From Ichthyophis bannanicus (Eukaryota > Chordata > Amphibia > Gymnophiona > Ichthyophiidae): a DNA stretch of 64,000 nucleotides. The notes below the pieces were generated by a model. The model searched no databases. It was not told the DNA's origin and saw only the letters and a list, made by a program, of their open reading frames with translations. The stretch spans positions 705,531,637-705,595,636 of the forward strand of contig CM066033.1 in NCBI GenBank assembly GCA_033557465.1, given 5' to 3'. The position numbers were made by a program, and so were the translations under genes. Shown piece after piece: positions 44,008 through 52,468 of the stretch; position 1 is the stretch's first letter, and every line of letters starts with the position of its first letter.

Positions 44008-46215
44008 ATGGAAAAGCCCGCCTCTGGGTTTAAAAAATGCACGAAGTGTAGCGGCACTATTTCTGTCACCGACACCCATGAATGGTGTCTAAAATGTTTA
44101 GGTCCTGACCACTCCATTGCGGATTGTGAGTCCTGCTCCATGATGTCTAAAAGAGGTCTACAGAATCAAGCAGCTAAGCTCAGTACCCTGTTTCCCTCGG
44201 ATGCAGCTTCGGTTGCATCGACGTCTTCCAGGGCTTCTTCTTCCTCACATGGATCTCAGGTAACCAAACTTAAATCTAGCCGGTCCTTGAAGGGTAGGTC
44301 TCCCTCCACGTATCGAGATGCCTCCGGGCTTGCCCTCGAGGAATCCGCACCGGCAAAATTACCCCGGCGGGAGGCTCCGGCTTCCAAAGCTTTATCTATG
44401 GGGTCACAGGTTGACATCGATGGCTCGGCCTCGACCGATCACCTGTTGCCATGTTCTGGGGTACTGGTGGTTCCCACTGGTACCGACATCCAGACATTGG
44501 TTGCGTCGATGGATAAGAATATCCTGACCATGCAGCGTGCCATCACGGCATTCATACAAGCTGCGACGCCTTCGGTACCGCAACAAACTCCGTTGCCGGT
44601 ACCGACTCCGGCACTGGTACCGACATTGGTTCCGGTGCCGGTACCGATTGCATCGACATCCGCTTCGGTGTCGACTGCAGCGGTCCACTGTTCTGTGATG
44701 CCCATCGGTACCGAATCGGTACCGATCACTCCCGATGTCGATACCACCTGGTACGCGTATCGGGCTCTGCAGGAGCATCCAGACAGGCGATACTTCGATT
44801 CCTCTGAAGACTCTGATGAATCAGATGTCTCTGTCGAAGCATCGGTGATCCATCCTCAGGAGCCCTCTTCTCCAAAAAGGAGAATGTCTCCTCCAGAAGA
44901 CTTGTCTTTTCAAGACTTCATTAGGGAAGTGGCCAGGGGCCTTTCCATCTCAGTGGCCCCTGAGACAGAGCCTAGAGCCAAAAAATTAGATATTTCACAA
45001 TATCCTAAGGCTCCTAAAGAGGCAGCCACTTTACCAATACATGAGATTCTTTATGATCACATGTTGGACATATGGGAGACTCCTCTCACCACTTCCCCTC
45101 ATTCTCGCAGGTTGGACACCATGTATCGTGTCCCTCCTTGTCCTGGCTTCCATAAGACTCAGCTTCCTCTCCACTCCATTGTGGTGGAGGCTGCTATGAA
45201 GAAGATAAAGAGTACAAAAAGACACTCTTCTGCTCCTCCAGGAAGAGAATGCAGAACCTTAGATGCCTTTGGCAGGAGAATTTTCCAGGCCAATATGCTT
45301 GTTGCCAGAATCAACTCCTATAGTCTCTATATGGGGATGTTTCTAAAAGAAGTTACAGATCACCTGCAAACTTTATCTCCTTTTATTTCAGAAGATAAAA
45401 GAGAAGAGTTCCTCACCTGGCTCAAACATGCCCAGGATATTTCCAAGTTTTCCAACCGTGCAGCCTTTGACTCTTTTGAAGGTGCCAGCAGAGCCTCGGC
45501 CATTGCCATAGGTGCACGCAGAGTTGCTTGGTTGCAAGCTTCTGATTTGGAACCCTGGGTTCAAGATGGACTAGGAAACCTTCCTTGTACAGGTGAAAAC
45601 CTTTTTGGCAAAGATTGGCAAGCAAAAGCCACCCAAATGGATACTGAAAATTCTGCTTTAGATAGACTTTCAAAGTCTACTTCTGCTCCTTTTAAGAAAA
45701 GGTTGTTCAAAAAGGGGTTTTTTTTCCCAAAAAAGGAAAATATTATTCTGCTTATGGTCAGCAGTCATCTTCTGCAGATCGTTTTGCTACAAAGAGACAG
45801 CAACAACCGAAACAGGCCAAGCCTAAGGCTGCTAGGACTACTACGGCCCAACAGCCTCAGCCTCCTCAGGGCCTTTGACTTACAACTAGAGAGCTTAGCC
45901 TTTCTGGCTCTAGAACATCCAGAGCCTCTCACCATTCCAGGAAGGTTGGCTTACTTTGCTCCCAGGTGGGAACAAATCACAGCAGAGCAATGGACCCTCT
46001 CCATCATAAGGGAGGGGTACAAGCTTCATTTCTTAAACCTTCCTCCTCACACTATGGTGAGACAGTTCAATTCTCAGACATCTCTCCTCGACCTTCTGGG
46101 TCAGGAGATTGCTACCCTTCTTGCCCAAGGGGCAATAGAAGAAGTACCCCTTCTTCAACAGGGCTCAGGGTTCTACTCCCCCTACTTTCTTATCCCAAAG
46201 AAAACAGGGGGCTAA
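44008..46215 (+). CDS. DIRS Gag, reading in frame into the start of RT (copy d)
   Basis: ATG 44008 gives M-E-K-P-A-S-G-F-K-K-C, with a zinc motif C11-X2-C14-X12-C27-X2-C30-X4-H35-X4-C40-X2-C43. A Ser/Pro/Val/Thr-rich linker follows (about residues 70-250, with many GGTACCG motifs in the DNA), then a helical core (A-P-K-E-A, S-I-V-V-E-A-A-M-K-K, G-A-R-R-V-A-W-L-Q-A). At 45718-45735 the frame passes T8-C3-A6; the basic Gag C-terminus (Q-A-K-P-K-A-A-R and T-A-Q-Q-P-Q-P-P) lies in the -1 frame, ending at TGA 45876-45878. The zero frame instead continues into RT (E-Q-I-T-A-E-Q-W, then Y-F-L-I-P-K-K-T-G-G) and stops at TAA 46213-46215. Either one base was lost in this copy or a -1 frameshift makes Gag. 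Confidence 0.85.
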   Translation: MEKPASGFKKCTKCSGTISVTDTHEWCLKCLGPDHSIADCESCSMMSKRGLQNQAAKLSTLFPSDAASVASTSSRASSSSHGSQVTKLKSSRSLKGRSPSTYRDASGLALEESAPAKLPRREAPASKALSMGSQVDIDGSASTDHLLPCSGVLVVPTGTDIQTLVASMDKNILTMQRAITAFIQAATPSVPQQTPLPVPTPALVPTLVPVPVPIASTSASVSTAAVHCSVMPIGTESVPITPDVDTTWYAYRALQEHPDRRYFDSSEDSDESDVSVEASVIHPQEPSSPKRRMSPPEDLSFQDFIREVARGLSISVAPETEPRAKKLDISQYPKAPKEAATLPIHEILYDHMLDIWETPLTTSPHSRRLDTMYRVPPCPGFHKTQLPLHSIVVEAAMKKIKSTKRHSSAPPGRECRTLDAFGRRIFQANMLVARINSYSLYMGMFLKEVTDHLQTLSPFISEDKREEFLTWLKHAQDISKFSNRAAFDSFEGASRASAIAIGARRVAWLQASDLEPWVQDGLGNLPCTGENLFGKDWQAKATQMDTENSALDRLSKSTSAPFKKRLFKKGFFFPKKENIILLMVSSHLLQIVLLQRDSNNRNRPSLRLLGLLRPNSLSLLRAFDLQLESLAFLALEHPEPLTIPGRLAYFAPRWEQITAEQWTLSIIREGYKLHFLNLPPHTMVRQFNSQTSLLDLLGQEIATLLAQGAIEEVPLLQQGSGFYSPYFLIPKKTGG
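45718..45735 (+). promoter_or_regulatory. Two in-frame slippery heptamers or a single-base loss
   Basis: In the Gag frame the codons here are TTT TTT TTC CCA AAA AAG, giving T-TTT-TTC and A-AAA-AAG, both of the X-XXY-YYZ type that allows -1 slippage. A -1 shift leads into the natural Gag C-terminus and a stop at 45876. A lost T in the T run would give the same picture without any frameshifting. Confidence 0.4.
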
Positions 46216-48926
46216 AGACCCATATTAGATCTCAGAGAATTGAACAAGTTTCTATGCAAGGAGAAATTCAAGATGATTTCTCTCGGTACTCTCCTTCCAT
46301 ACCTTCAGAGTCAGGATTGGCTTTGCTCTCTAGACCTCAAGGATGCGTACACCCATGTCCTCATCCATCCAACACACAGAAGGTTCCTTCGGTTCCTTTA
46401 TCAAGGGAAGCACTACCAATACAGAGTGCTTCCTTTCGGTCTGGCCTCTGCACCAAGGATGTTCACAAAATGCATGGCAGTAGTAGCTGCATTTCTACGC
46501 ACTCTAGGGATATTCGTATTCCCATATCTGGACGACTGGCTCATCCGAGCTCCATCCCAGTCAGAGGCCCAGATTTCTCTAACCTGCACAAGGCGTATCC
46601 TTCAGTATCTGAGACTTGTAATAAACTTTCCAAAATCCCATCTCACCCCTACTCAGTCTATAGAGTTCATAGGGGCCTTGCTGGATACCACAACTGCAAG
46701 GGCCTATCTTCCCCAGGCCCGTTGCCTACGCTTGGTGCAGTTAGCCTCACAAGTTCAGTTAAAATCCCATTTAACTGCTCGAGAGATGTTACAATTGTTA
46801 GACCAGATGGCATCCACAGTGCATGTGGTTCCTTACGCTCGCCTTCACATGAGGGCAGCTCAGTGGACTCTGTCCACCCAATGGACCCAGGCATCAGGTT
46901 GCCTGTCAGACAAAATAGCAACCTCCAGTCGCCTCTTTTGGTCCCTCCAGTGGTGGAAGTCCACTCAAAATCTGTTGCTGGGGTCCCCCTTCCAACAGGT
47001 GTTACCCCAAGCAACCCTTACAACAGATGCCTCTCCAAGAGGTTGGGGAGCTCATCTTCAAGATCTCTCCACTCAAGGCATCTGGTCTCTACAGGAGACA
47101 TCTCTACATATCAACCTCTTAGAGCTCAGAGCAATTTTTCTAGCTCTCAGAGTCTTCCACACCCTGCTCAGCTACAAGACAGTCCTCATCCACACGGACA
47201 ACCAAGTAGCCACGTTCTACGTGAACAAGCAGGGCGGGACTGGCTCTCTGTCGCTTTGCAACAAAGCTCTGAGATTGTGGGCCTTTGCCAGAGAGCATCA
47301 AATTCATCTCATGGCAGTGTATCTTCCAGGGGTTCAAAACTCTTGGGCAGACAGACTCAGTCGAGTTCTGCTTCCACACGAATGGTCCCTCCATGGGGAC
47401 CAGATAGCCAGGATCTTTCGAATTTGGGGAACCCCAGACATAGACTTGTTTGCAAGTCCGTGGAATGCCAAACTTCCCCGGTTCTATTCCAGAATTCCGT
47501 GTCAGGGAGTTCAGGCCAGGGATGCCTTCCTCCTCCATTGGGGGCAAGACTTCCTCTATGCCTTTCCACCCATTCCCCTAATTCCCAAGACACTCTTCAA
47601 ACTTCAGAGAGACAAGGGGTCTATGATCCTCATAGCACCACATTGGCCATGCCAAGTGTGGTACCCTCTACTTCTGCATCTCTCTCAAGCTCCCTCCCTG
47701 GACTTGGGATCTACTCCAGACCTCCTGTCCCAGGAGGAGGGAACGTTGTGGCACCCAAATCCCCAGTCTCTTCACCTCAGAGCCTGGTTGCTGAAGGCCT
47801 AGACCTTCAAGATTTGCATCTTTCTCAGCAAGTGAGGGATATCCTTCATGCTTCCAGAAAGCCTTCCACTAGACGTTCCTATGCTTTTAAATGGAAAAGG
47901 TTTACCATTTGGTGTGCAGAGAAGGGTCTTAACCCTCTTGCAATACCTCTGAATTCTTTACTAGAGTATTTGCTGCATTTATCCCATGCAGGCCTTAAAA
48001 CGAATTCAGTAAGAGTCCATTTGAGTGCTATAGCAGCATCCCTTAAACCTCTCAATGGACAGCCTGTTTCCTCTCATCCTCTTATAGCAAGATTCATGAG
48101 AGGCCTTCTTTTGACTAAACCTCCCATCAAACCACCTCCAGTGGCATGGGACTTGAATCTGGTTCTTGGTCAGCTTATGCAGCCACCCTTTGAACCCTTA
48201 GCCACTACCTCCTTGAAATTCCTTTCCTGGAAGGTTATTTTTCTCATTGCAGTCACTTTAGCTCGCCGCATCAGTGAGCTGCAAGCCTTGGTGGCTAATC
48301 CTCCTTATACAAGGTTCCATCATGACAAGGTAGTCCTCAGGACTAATCCAAACTTTATGCCTAAAGTGGTCTCACCTTTTCATCTGAACCAGGAGGTTTA
48401 TTTACCTGTCTTTTTTCCAGGACCTCATGCTTCAAGTGCAGAGAGGAATCTTCATACCCTGGATTGTAAAAGAGCTCTTGCTTTCTACTTACAAAGGACA
48501 CAGCAACATAGAAAGTCTTCTCAACTCTTTGTTGCTTTTGATCCCTCTCATTTAGGACTTCCAGTCTCTAAGAGAACTCTGTCCAATTGGATTGCTCAGT
48601 GTATTTCTTTCGCCTACCAGAGTAAGAACCTTTCTCTGGAAGGCCATGTCACAGCTCACAATGTGAGGGCCATGGCAGCCTCTATGGCTCATCTAAATTC
48701 TGTGTCCATCGACCAAATCTGTCGAGCGGCCATCTGGGCCTCGGTTCATACCTTCACAGCCCATTACTGCTTGGACAAGGACTCCCGCCGGGAATGCCTT
48801 GTTTGGTCAGGCTGTTCTCAAACACCTGTTCCATACCTAACCAACTCCTACCCTCCATCCCTGGCTGGATTGCTGAGATTCATGGGTGGAGGTAGAGCCC
48901 TTCCCAGGGACTCACAACCTGGGTGA
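45966..48926 (+). CDS. DIRS tyrosine recombinase; 986-codon open frame (copy d)
   Basis: It integrates the circular DNA copy. The open frame is 986 codons, but the recombinable domain is only its last third, from about residue 610 (L-H-L-S-Q-Q-V-R-D-I-L) to 940. Core-binding: R-K-P-S-T-R-R-S-Y-A-F-K-W, then R-V-H-L-S-A-I-A-A-S. Catalytic positions: Arg767/768 (R-R-I-S-E-L, DNA 48264-48269), His898-X2-Arg901 (H-N-V-R, 48657-48668) and Tyr934 (F-T-A-H-Y, 48765-48767), so the R-H-R-Y set is complete. The first ~600 residues overlap RT/RNase H in another frame, are Ser/Pro-rich, and resemble nothing I know. This frame is also the one that carries the Gag C-terminus. The true start is unknown; an internal ATG or a spliced or re-initiated start is possible. 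Confidence 0.85.
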   Translation: MGTNHSRAMDPLHHKGGVQASFLKPSSSHYGETVQFSDISPRPSGSGDCYPSCPRGNRRSTPSSTGLRVLLPLLSYPKENRGLKTHIRSQRIEQVSMQGEIQDDFSRYSPSIPSESGLALLSRPQGCVHPCPHPSNTQKVPSVPLSREALPIQSASFRSGLCTKDVHKMHGSSSCISTHSRDIRIPISGRLAHPSSIPVRGPDFSNLHKAYPSVSETCNKLSKIPSHPYSVYRVHRGLAGYHNCKGLSSPGPLPTLGAVSLTSSVKIPFNCSRDVTIVRPDGIHSACGSLRSPSHEGSSVDSVHPMDPGIRLPVRQNSNLQSPLLVPPVVEVHSKSVAGVPLPTGVTPSNPYNRCLSKRLGSSSSRSLHSRHLVSTGDISTYQPLRAQSNFSSSQSLPHPAQLQDSPHPHGQPSSHVLREQAGRDWLSVALQQSSEIVGLCQRASNSSHGSVSSRGSKLLGRQTQSSSASTRMVPPWGPDSQDLSNLGNPRHRLVCKSVECQTSPVLFQNSVSGSSGQGCLPPPLGARLPLCLSTHSPNSQDTLQTSERQGVYDPHSTTLAMPSVVPSTSASLSSSLPGLGIYSRPPVPGGGNVVAPKSPVSSPQSLVAEGLDLQDLHLSQQVRDILHASRKPSTRRSYAFKWKRFTIWCAEKGLNPLAIPLNSLLEYLLHLSHAGLKTNSVRVHLSAIAASLKPLNGQPVSSHPLIARFMRGLLLTKPPIKPPPVAWDLNLVLGQLMQPPFEPLATTSLKFLSWKVIFLIAVTLARRISELQALVANPPYTRFHHDKVVLRTNPNFMPKVVSPFHLNQEVYLPVFFPGPHASSAERNLHTLDCKRALAFYLQRTQQHRKSSQLFVAFDPSHLGLPVSKRTLSNWIAQCISFAYQSKNLSLEGHVTAHNVRAMAASMAHLNSVSIDQICRAAIWASVHTFTAHYCLDKDSRRECLVWSGCSQTPVPYLTNSYPPSLAGLLRFMGGGRALPRDSQPG
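46216..47802 (+). CDS. DIRS reverse transcriptase and RNase H (copy d)
   Basis: It makes DNA from the element RNA. The frame is the same as Gag and continues after the single stop TAA (46213-46215) with R-P-I-L-D-L-R-E-L-N. RT blocks: F-K-M-I-S-L-G-T-L-L, D-W-L-C-S-L-D-L-K-D-A-Y, Q-Y-R-V-L-P-F-G-L-A-S-A-P-R, and the catalytic Y-L-D-D at 46525-46536 followed by W-L-I-R-A. RNase H blocks: T-T-D-A-S-P-R-G-W-G (about 47031), L-E-L-R-A-I-F-L-A-L, I-H-T-D-N-Q-V-A, and N-S-W-A-D-R-L-S-R. The stop codon falls where other copies have Leu or Phe after K-T-G-G, so a TTA to TAA change is likely. First ATG after the stop is 46240. It overlaps the recombinase frame for its whole length. Confidence 0.9.
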   Translation, partial: RPILDLRELNKFLCKEKFKMISLGTLLPYLQSQDWLCSLDLKDAYTHVLIHPTHRRFLRFLYQGKHYQYRVLPFGLASAPRMFTKCMAVVAAFLRTLGIFVFPYLDDWLIRAPSQSEAQISLTCTRRILQYLRLVINFPKSHLTPTQSIEFIGALLDTTTARAYLPQARCLRLVQLASQVQLKSHLTAREMLQLLDQMASTVHVVPYARLHMRAAQWTLSTQWTQASGCLSDKIATSSRLFWSLQWWKSTQNLLLGSPFQQVLPQATLTTDASPRGWGAHLQDLSTQGIWSLQETSLHINLLELRAIFLALRVFHTLLSYKTVLIHTDNQVATFYVNKQGGTGSLSLCNKALRLWAFAREHQIHLMAVYLPGVQNSWADRLSRVLLPHEWSLHGDQIARIFRIWGTPDIDLFASPWNAKLPRFYSRIPCQGVQARDAFLLHWGQDFLYAFPPIPLIPKTLFKLQRDKGSMILIAPHWPCQVWYPLLLHLSQAPSLDLGSTPDLLSQEEGTLWHPNPQSLHLRAWLLKA

Positions 48927-48953
48927 TCTCCCAGGCATCTCTAGCTGGGGAGT

Positions 48954-49053
48954 CCCCATATGTGAAGACTCATTCCTGCTTGTTCCTGGAGATAGCACAG
49001 TTACTTACCTGTAACAGGTGATCTCTGGGAACAGCAGGAATAAGTCTTCACAA
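48954..49053. repeat. Internal complementary region, DIRS copy d
   Basis: Positions 48954-48992 (CCCCATATGTGAAGACTCAT onward) are complementary to the outer ~38 bp of the left terminus. Positions 49021-49053 (ATCTCTGGGAACAGCAGGAA onward) are complementary to the right terminus. Between them, TAGCACAGTTACTTACCTGT is complementary to the right tail (49299-49330). In the DIRS model this region guides joining of the ends into a circle. Confidence 0.9.
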
Positions 49054-49136
49054 CCCTCCCACCTCCCCTAGGAGTTGTGTCTCTCTATCTTTCTTTCCTT
49101 TCCTCACTCTCTCTCTTTGTCTCAGCTTTAAAACTT

Positions 49137-49297
49137 GAGCTGGAGAGAGGCGGTTAGGAAAGGCGGGAAGGCAGACCGCAGGCGCTGTGGGATACTCCCA
49201 AAAGCTTTCCTTTTGGACGCTGGGGAGCGTTCCCGCGCAGGCTCCGTCGGTACCGACAATACCCATATGTGAAGACTTATTCCTGCTGTTCCCAGAG
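49137..49297. repeat. Right inverted terminal repeat, DIRS copy d
   Basis: Inverted partner of 43638-43799, with GTCGGTACCGAC at 49246-49257 and ending TATTCCTGCTGTTCCCAGAG. The right tail CACCTGTTACAGCTAAGTAA follows. Confidence 0.9.
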
Positions 49298-49330
49298 ATC
49301 ACCTGTTACAGCTAAGTAACTGTGCTTTCT

Positions 49331-50348
49331 CCGTGGACAAACAGGATGAGTGCTCACATGTGAATGAGATCACTGATGGAACACTGCACCGGAACTTACC
49401 TCCACTCCTTTCAGAAGCTTCTAGAGCAGTCCCTGCAGGCATATATGAATATTTCTGCCTGCCATTGCCTCATCTCCTCAGTCTTTCATTTTCCATGGAG
49501 TCCCATAGATGTTTTTTGTCATAGCTTCATAGTATTCTTCTGACCACACTTATTAGTCAATTTCTTTGCTTTTTTGGCTATGCATAAGTGCCGTGTCCTG
49601 TTGCTGTTGTTGCCACATACTTTTCCCTTTATTTTCCCTTAGTTTAGCATTTTTCAGTCATTAAAGTTTCTTTTCTTTTTCTCATGATGCCGCTCTTGGC
49701 CACATTTAAGCCTAAGGCATTCCAGTTGCAGTAATATTTGTCTTTTATAAAAATCGAGTCTTTTTTTATTTTGTTGTGGCTATTTTTCTGAGCAATATGT
49801 CCCAAAAACTGACCAGCAGGTTTAAGTTGTGCATCTGATGCCTCAGGACCATGTCTGTTATAGACACTCATAAAACTGGTGCCTGCAGTGCTTGGGGTCC
49901 AACCATGTGTGTATTGTGTTTTGTATTCACAGATGACAAGGAGAGGGACCCTGGGTTGAGAGAAGCAATGCAAATGTATTTTTAACTCTGAGAAGACCGA
50001 TCCATTGTCTTGGCATCAGTGGCATCGGTCTCCATGGCTTCCAGAGCTACATTGGATGCTGGCACTGCATGGACATCAAGGGGCTCTCGAGCTCATGCAG
50101 AGCCATGCACCAGTAAATCCCCCATGTATCAGACACTCACCGATACTGCAAAGAGCAAGGATTCGGCCTCATCCTCAAAGATATCGAGGACCACTGATGG
50201 TGAGCAATGATCCATCAGACAGCGATTTCAATTGCATCGAGGTTTCGGATGAACTCTGACCCTTAAAGCAGCCCTATATGAGGACTGCTCCTTAGCCTTG
50301 CTATCGGAGGGGCCACCCCAATCACCAAGAAGCCAAGAACAGCTTGCC
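49331..50348 (+). mobile_element. DIRS copy e, 5' part only
   Basis: It starts directly at the right end of copy d with TTCTCCGTGGACAAACAGGA, the left terminal repeat of the copy c/f subfamily, then a T-rich leader, then Gag remnants: L-T-S-R-F-K-L-C-I-stop-C with the paired zinc residues, and the Ser/Ala-rich linker to about 50340. It is cut at 50349 by a minus-strand CR1. Multiple stops. Confidence 0.7.
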
Positions 50349-51561
50349 AATACTAATAAGAACATAAGATATGCCATACTGGGTAAGACCAAAGGTCCAT
50401 CAAACCCAGTATCCTGTTTCCAGCATTGGCCAATCCAGGTCACAAGTAGCTGTAGGATTTCCAAAAGGTAGAGATTCCATGCTGCTTATCCCAGGGATAA
50501 ACAGTGGATTTTCCTCCAGGAACTCGTCCAAATCTATTTTAAACCCAGCTACACTAATAGCTTTTACTACATCCTCTAGCAACGAATTCCAGAGGCTGAT
50601 TGCACATTGAGTGAAAAAATATTTTCTCAGATTAGTTTTAAATGTGCTATATTGTAGCTTCATTGCACGTCCTCTTGTCTTTCTGCTTTCTGAAGGAGTA
50701 AACAACCAATCTACATTTACCTGTTCCACTCCACTCATTATTTTATAGACCTCTGTCATATCTCCCTCAGCCATCTCCTTTCCAAGCTGAAGAGCCTTAA
50801 TCTTTTAAGCCTTTTCTCACAGGGGTATCCTTCCATCCTCTTTATCATTTTGGTAGCTCTTCTCTGTACCTTTTCTAATTTTATTATATCCTTTTTTAGA
50901 TATGGCGGCCAGAACTGCATACAAAATTCAAAGTACAGTTGCACCATGGAGTGATACAGAAGCATTATAATAGTTTTGGTTTTATTCTCCATTCCTTTCC
51001 TTATTATTCCTATTTGCTTTCTTGATGGCTGCTGCACACTGGGAAGAGGATTTCAATATTTTATCCATGATTTCACCTACATCCTTTTCCTGCGTGATGA
51101 GTCCTAATGTGGACTCTGTATCATGTAACCATACTTTAGGTTGTTCTTCCCTAAGTGCATAATCTTGTGCTTGTCCACATTAAATTTCATCTACCCTTTC
51201 AACGCCCAGTCTCTCAATTTCTCAAGATCCTTTTGCAATATTTCACAATCCTCTTGTGTTTTAACAGCTTTGTATAATTTTGTGTCATCTGTAAATTTGA
51301 TCTCCTCACTTATTGTTTCCATTTCCAGGTCATTTATGTCCAAGTTAAAAAAACAGTGAGTCCGGCACAGAACCCTGGGATATTCCACTATTCACTTTTC
51401 CCTATTGATAAAATTGGCCATTTAGCCCTACTCTCAATTTTATATCTTTTAACTAGTTCCTAATCCACAGTAGGTCACTGCTTCCTATTACATGAATTTT
51501 CTCAATAGTATCTCATGAGGGACCTTGACAAAGACTTTCTGAAAATCCAGATACACTATAT
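50349..51561 (-). pseudogene. CR1 LINE copy 1, 3' part (RT C-terminus)
   Basis: On the minus strand: F-T-D-D-T-K-L-Y (catalytic F-A-D-D altered to F-T-D-D, 51284-51295), K-T-Q-E-D-C-E-I-L-Q, then M-V-Q-L-Y-F-E-F-C-M-Q-F-W-P-P, V-Q-R-R-A-T-K-M-I, F-S-L-E-R-R, and S-L-W-N-S-L-L-E-D-V-V-K-A. This is the CR1-clade RT thumb and C-terminal region. It continues, beyond two nested insertions, at 52469-52525 and 55059-55690. Stops and frameshifts throughout. The 3' end is CTTATGTTCTTATT at 50343-50360. Confidence 0.8.
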
Positions 51562-52468
51562 CACTACTCTGCAAAAGCTGGAAGAAAGGTCTAATGCTCG
51601 GCAGTTAAGATTTAATGTGAAAAAGTGCACTGTCATGTTCTTGGGAAGCAGAAATCCGAGGGAATTGTTTGCAATAGGGAGCGAGAGGTTGGTTTGCAAG
51701 GACCAGTAGAAGGACCTTGGAGTGATTGTTTCTGAGGATCTCAAGGTGGCGAAATAGTGTGACAAGATGGTGGCAAAAAACAGAATGATGCTGGGTTGCA
51801 TACAGAGAGGAATTACCAGGAGAAAGGAAGAGGTACTAATGCCAGTATACAAGTTGCTGGTGAGGCCTCACTTGGAATATTGTGTTCAGTTTTGAAGACC
51901 ATATCTCTCAAAGGACATAAAAAAGCTGGAAACAGTTCAGAGGAAGGCGACCAAAATGATTTATGAGAAGAGGCTTGAAGACCTAAATCTGTACACTCTG
52001 GAGAAGAGGAGGAACAGGGGAGATATGATTCAGACCTTTAAATACTTCAAGGATATTAATGAACAAACAAACCTCTTTCAAAGACGCGGAAGCTGTAAAA
52101 CTAGAGGACATAACATGAAGCTGCAAGGGGGTAAACTGAAAAGCAATATCAGGAAATATCTTTTCACTGAAAGAGTGGTGGATGCTTGGAATGCCCTCCC
52201 GATGGAAGTGGTGGGGGCAAATACAGTGACAGAATTCAAAATGGCATGGGGCAGACACAGTGGATCCCTTTATAGCAACAGGATAAAATCAAAATAAACA
52301 TAACTATCTCTTATATCAGCAAATAGGGGTGATCTACATGGAGCGGTGGGTACATCCCTAAACAAAGCATGGGGAGGGGTGACCTACTCTTGCTGCCTTG
52401 CTAGGAAGACTAGATGGACCATACTGTTCTTTATCTGCCATCATATACTATGTTGCTATGTTCTATGT
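51562..52468 (+). pseudogene. CR1-like LINE, plus strand, 5'-truncated
   Basis: It reads F-N-V-K-K-C-T-V-M-F-L-G, then K-D-L-G-V-I-V-S-E-D-L, R-P-H-L-E-Y-C-V-Q-F, V-Q-R-K-A-T-K-M-I, then (51956-52297) Y-E-K-R-L-E-D-L-N-L-Y-T-L-E-K-R-R and K-Y-L-F-T-E-R-V-V-D-A-W-N-A-L-P. The 3' end has GACTAGATGGACCATACTGT and TACTATGTTGCTATGTTCTA. It lies inside the minus-strand CR1 copy 1, and it belongs to a different CR1 family. There are at least three in-frame stops. Confidence 0.8.

Larger units (their letters stand above)
43636..49330 (+). mobile_element. DIRS copy d, best-preserved element (about 5.7 kb)
   Basis: All DIRS parts are present in order: left inverted terminal repeat (43638-43799), leader, Gag, RT/RNase H, tyrosine recombinase, internal complementary region (48954-49053), right inverted terminal repeat (49137-49297) and a right tail to about 49330. 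DIRS elements are copied by RT and integrated as circles by a tyrosine recombinase, so no target duplication is expected, and none is seen. The terminal repeats are about 95 percent alike by eye. The coding lesions are few: one stop at the RT start and one possible base loss in Gag. Confidence 0.92.

Noticed and set aside
44404..44778. Minus-strand frames of 124 and 102 codons opposite the Gag linker
   Set aside because: The repeated GGTACCG and TCGATG motifs are open in several phases; no independent gene evidence.
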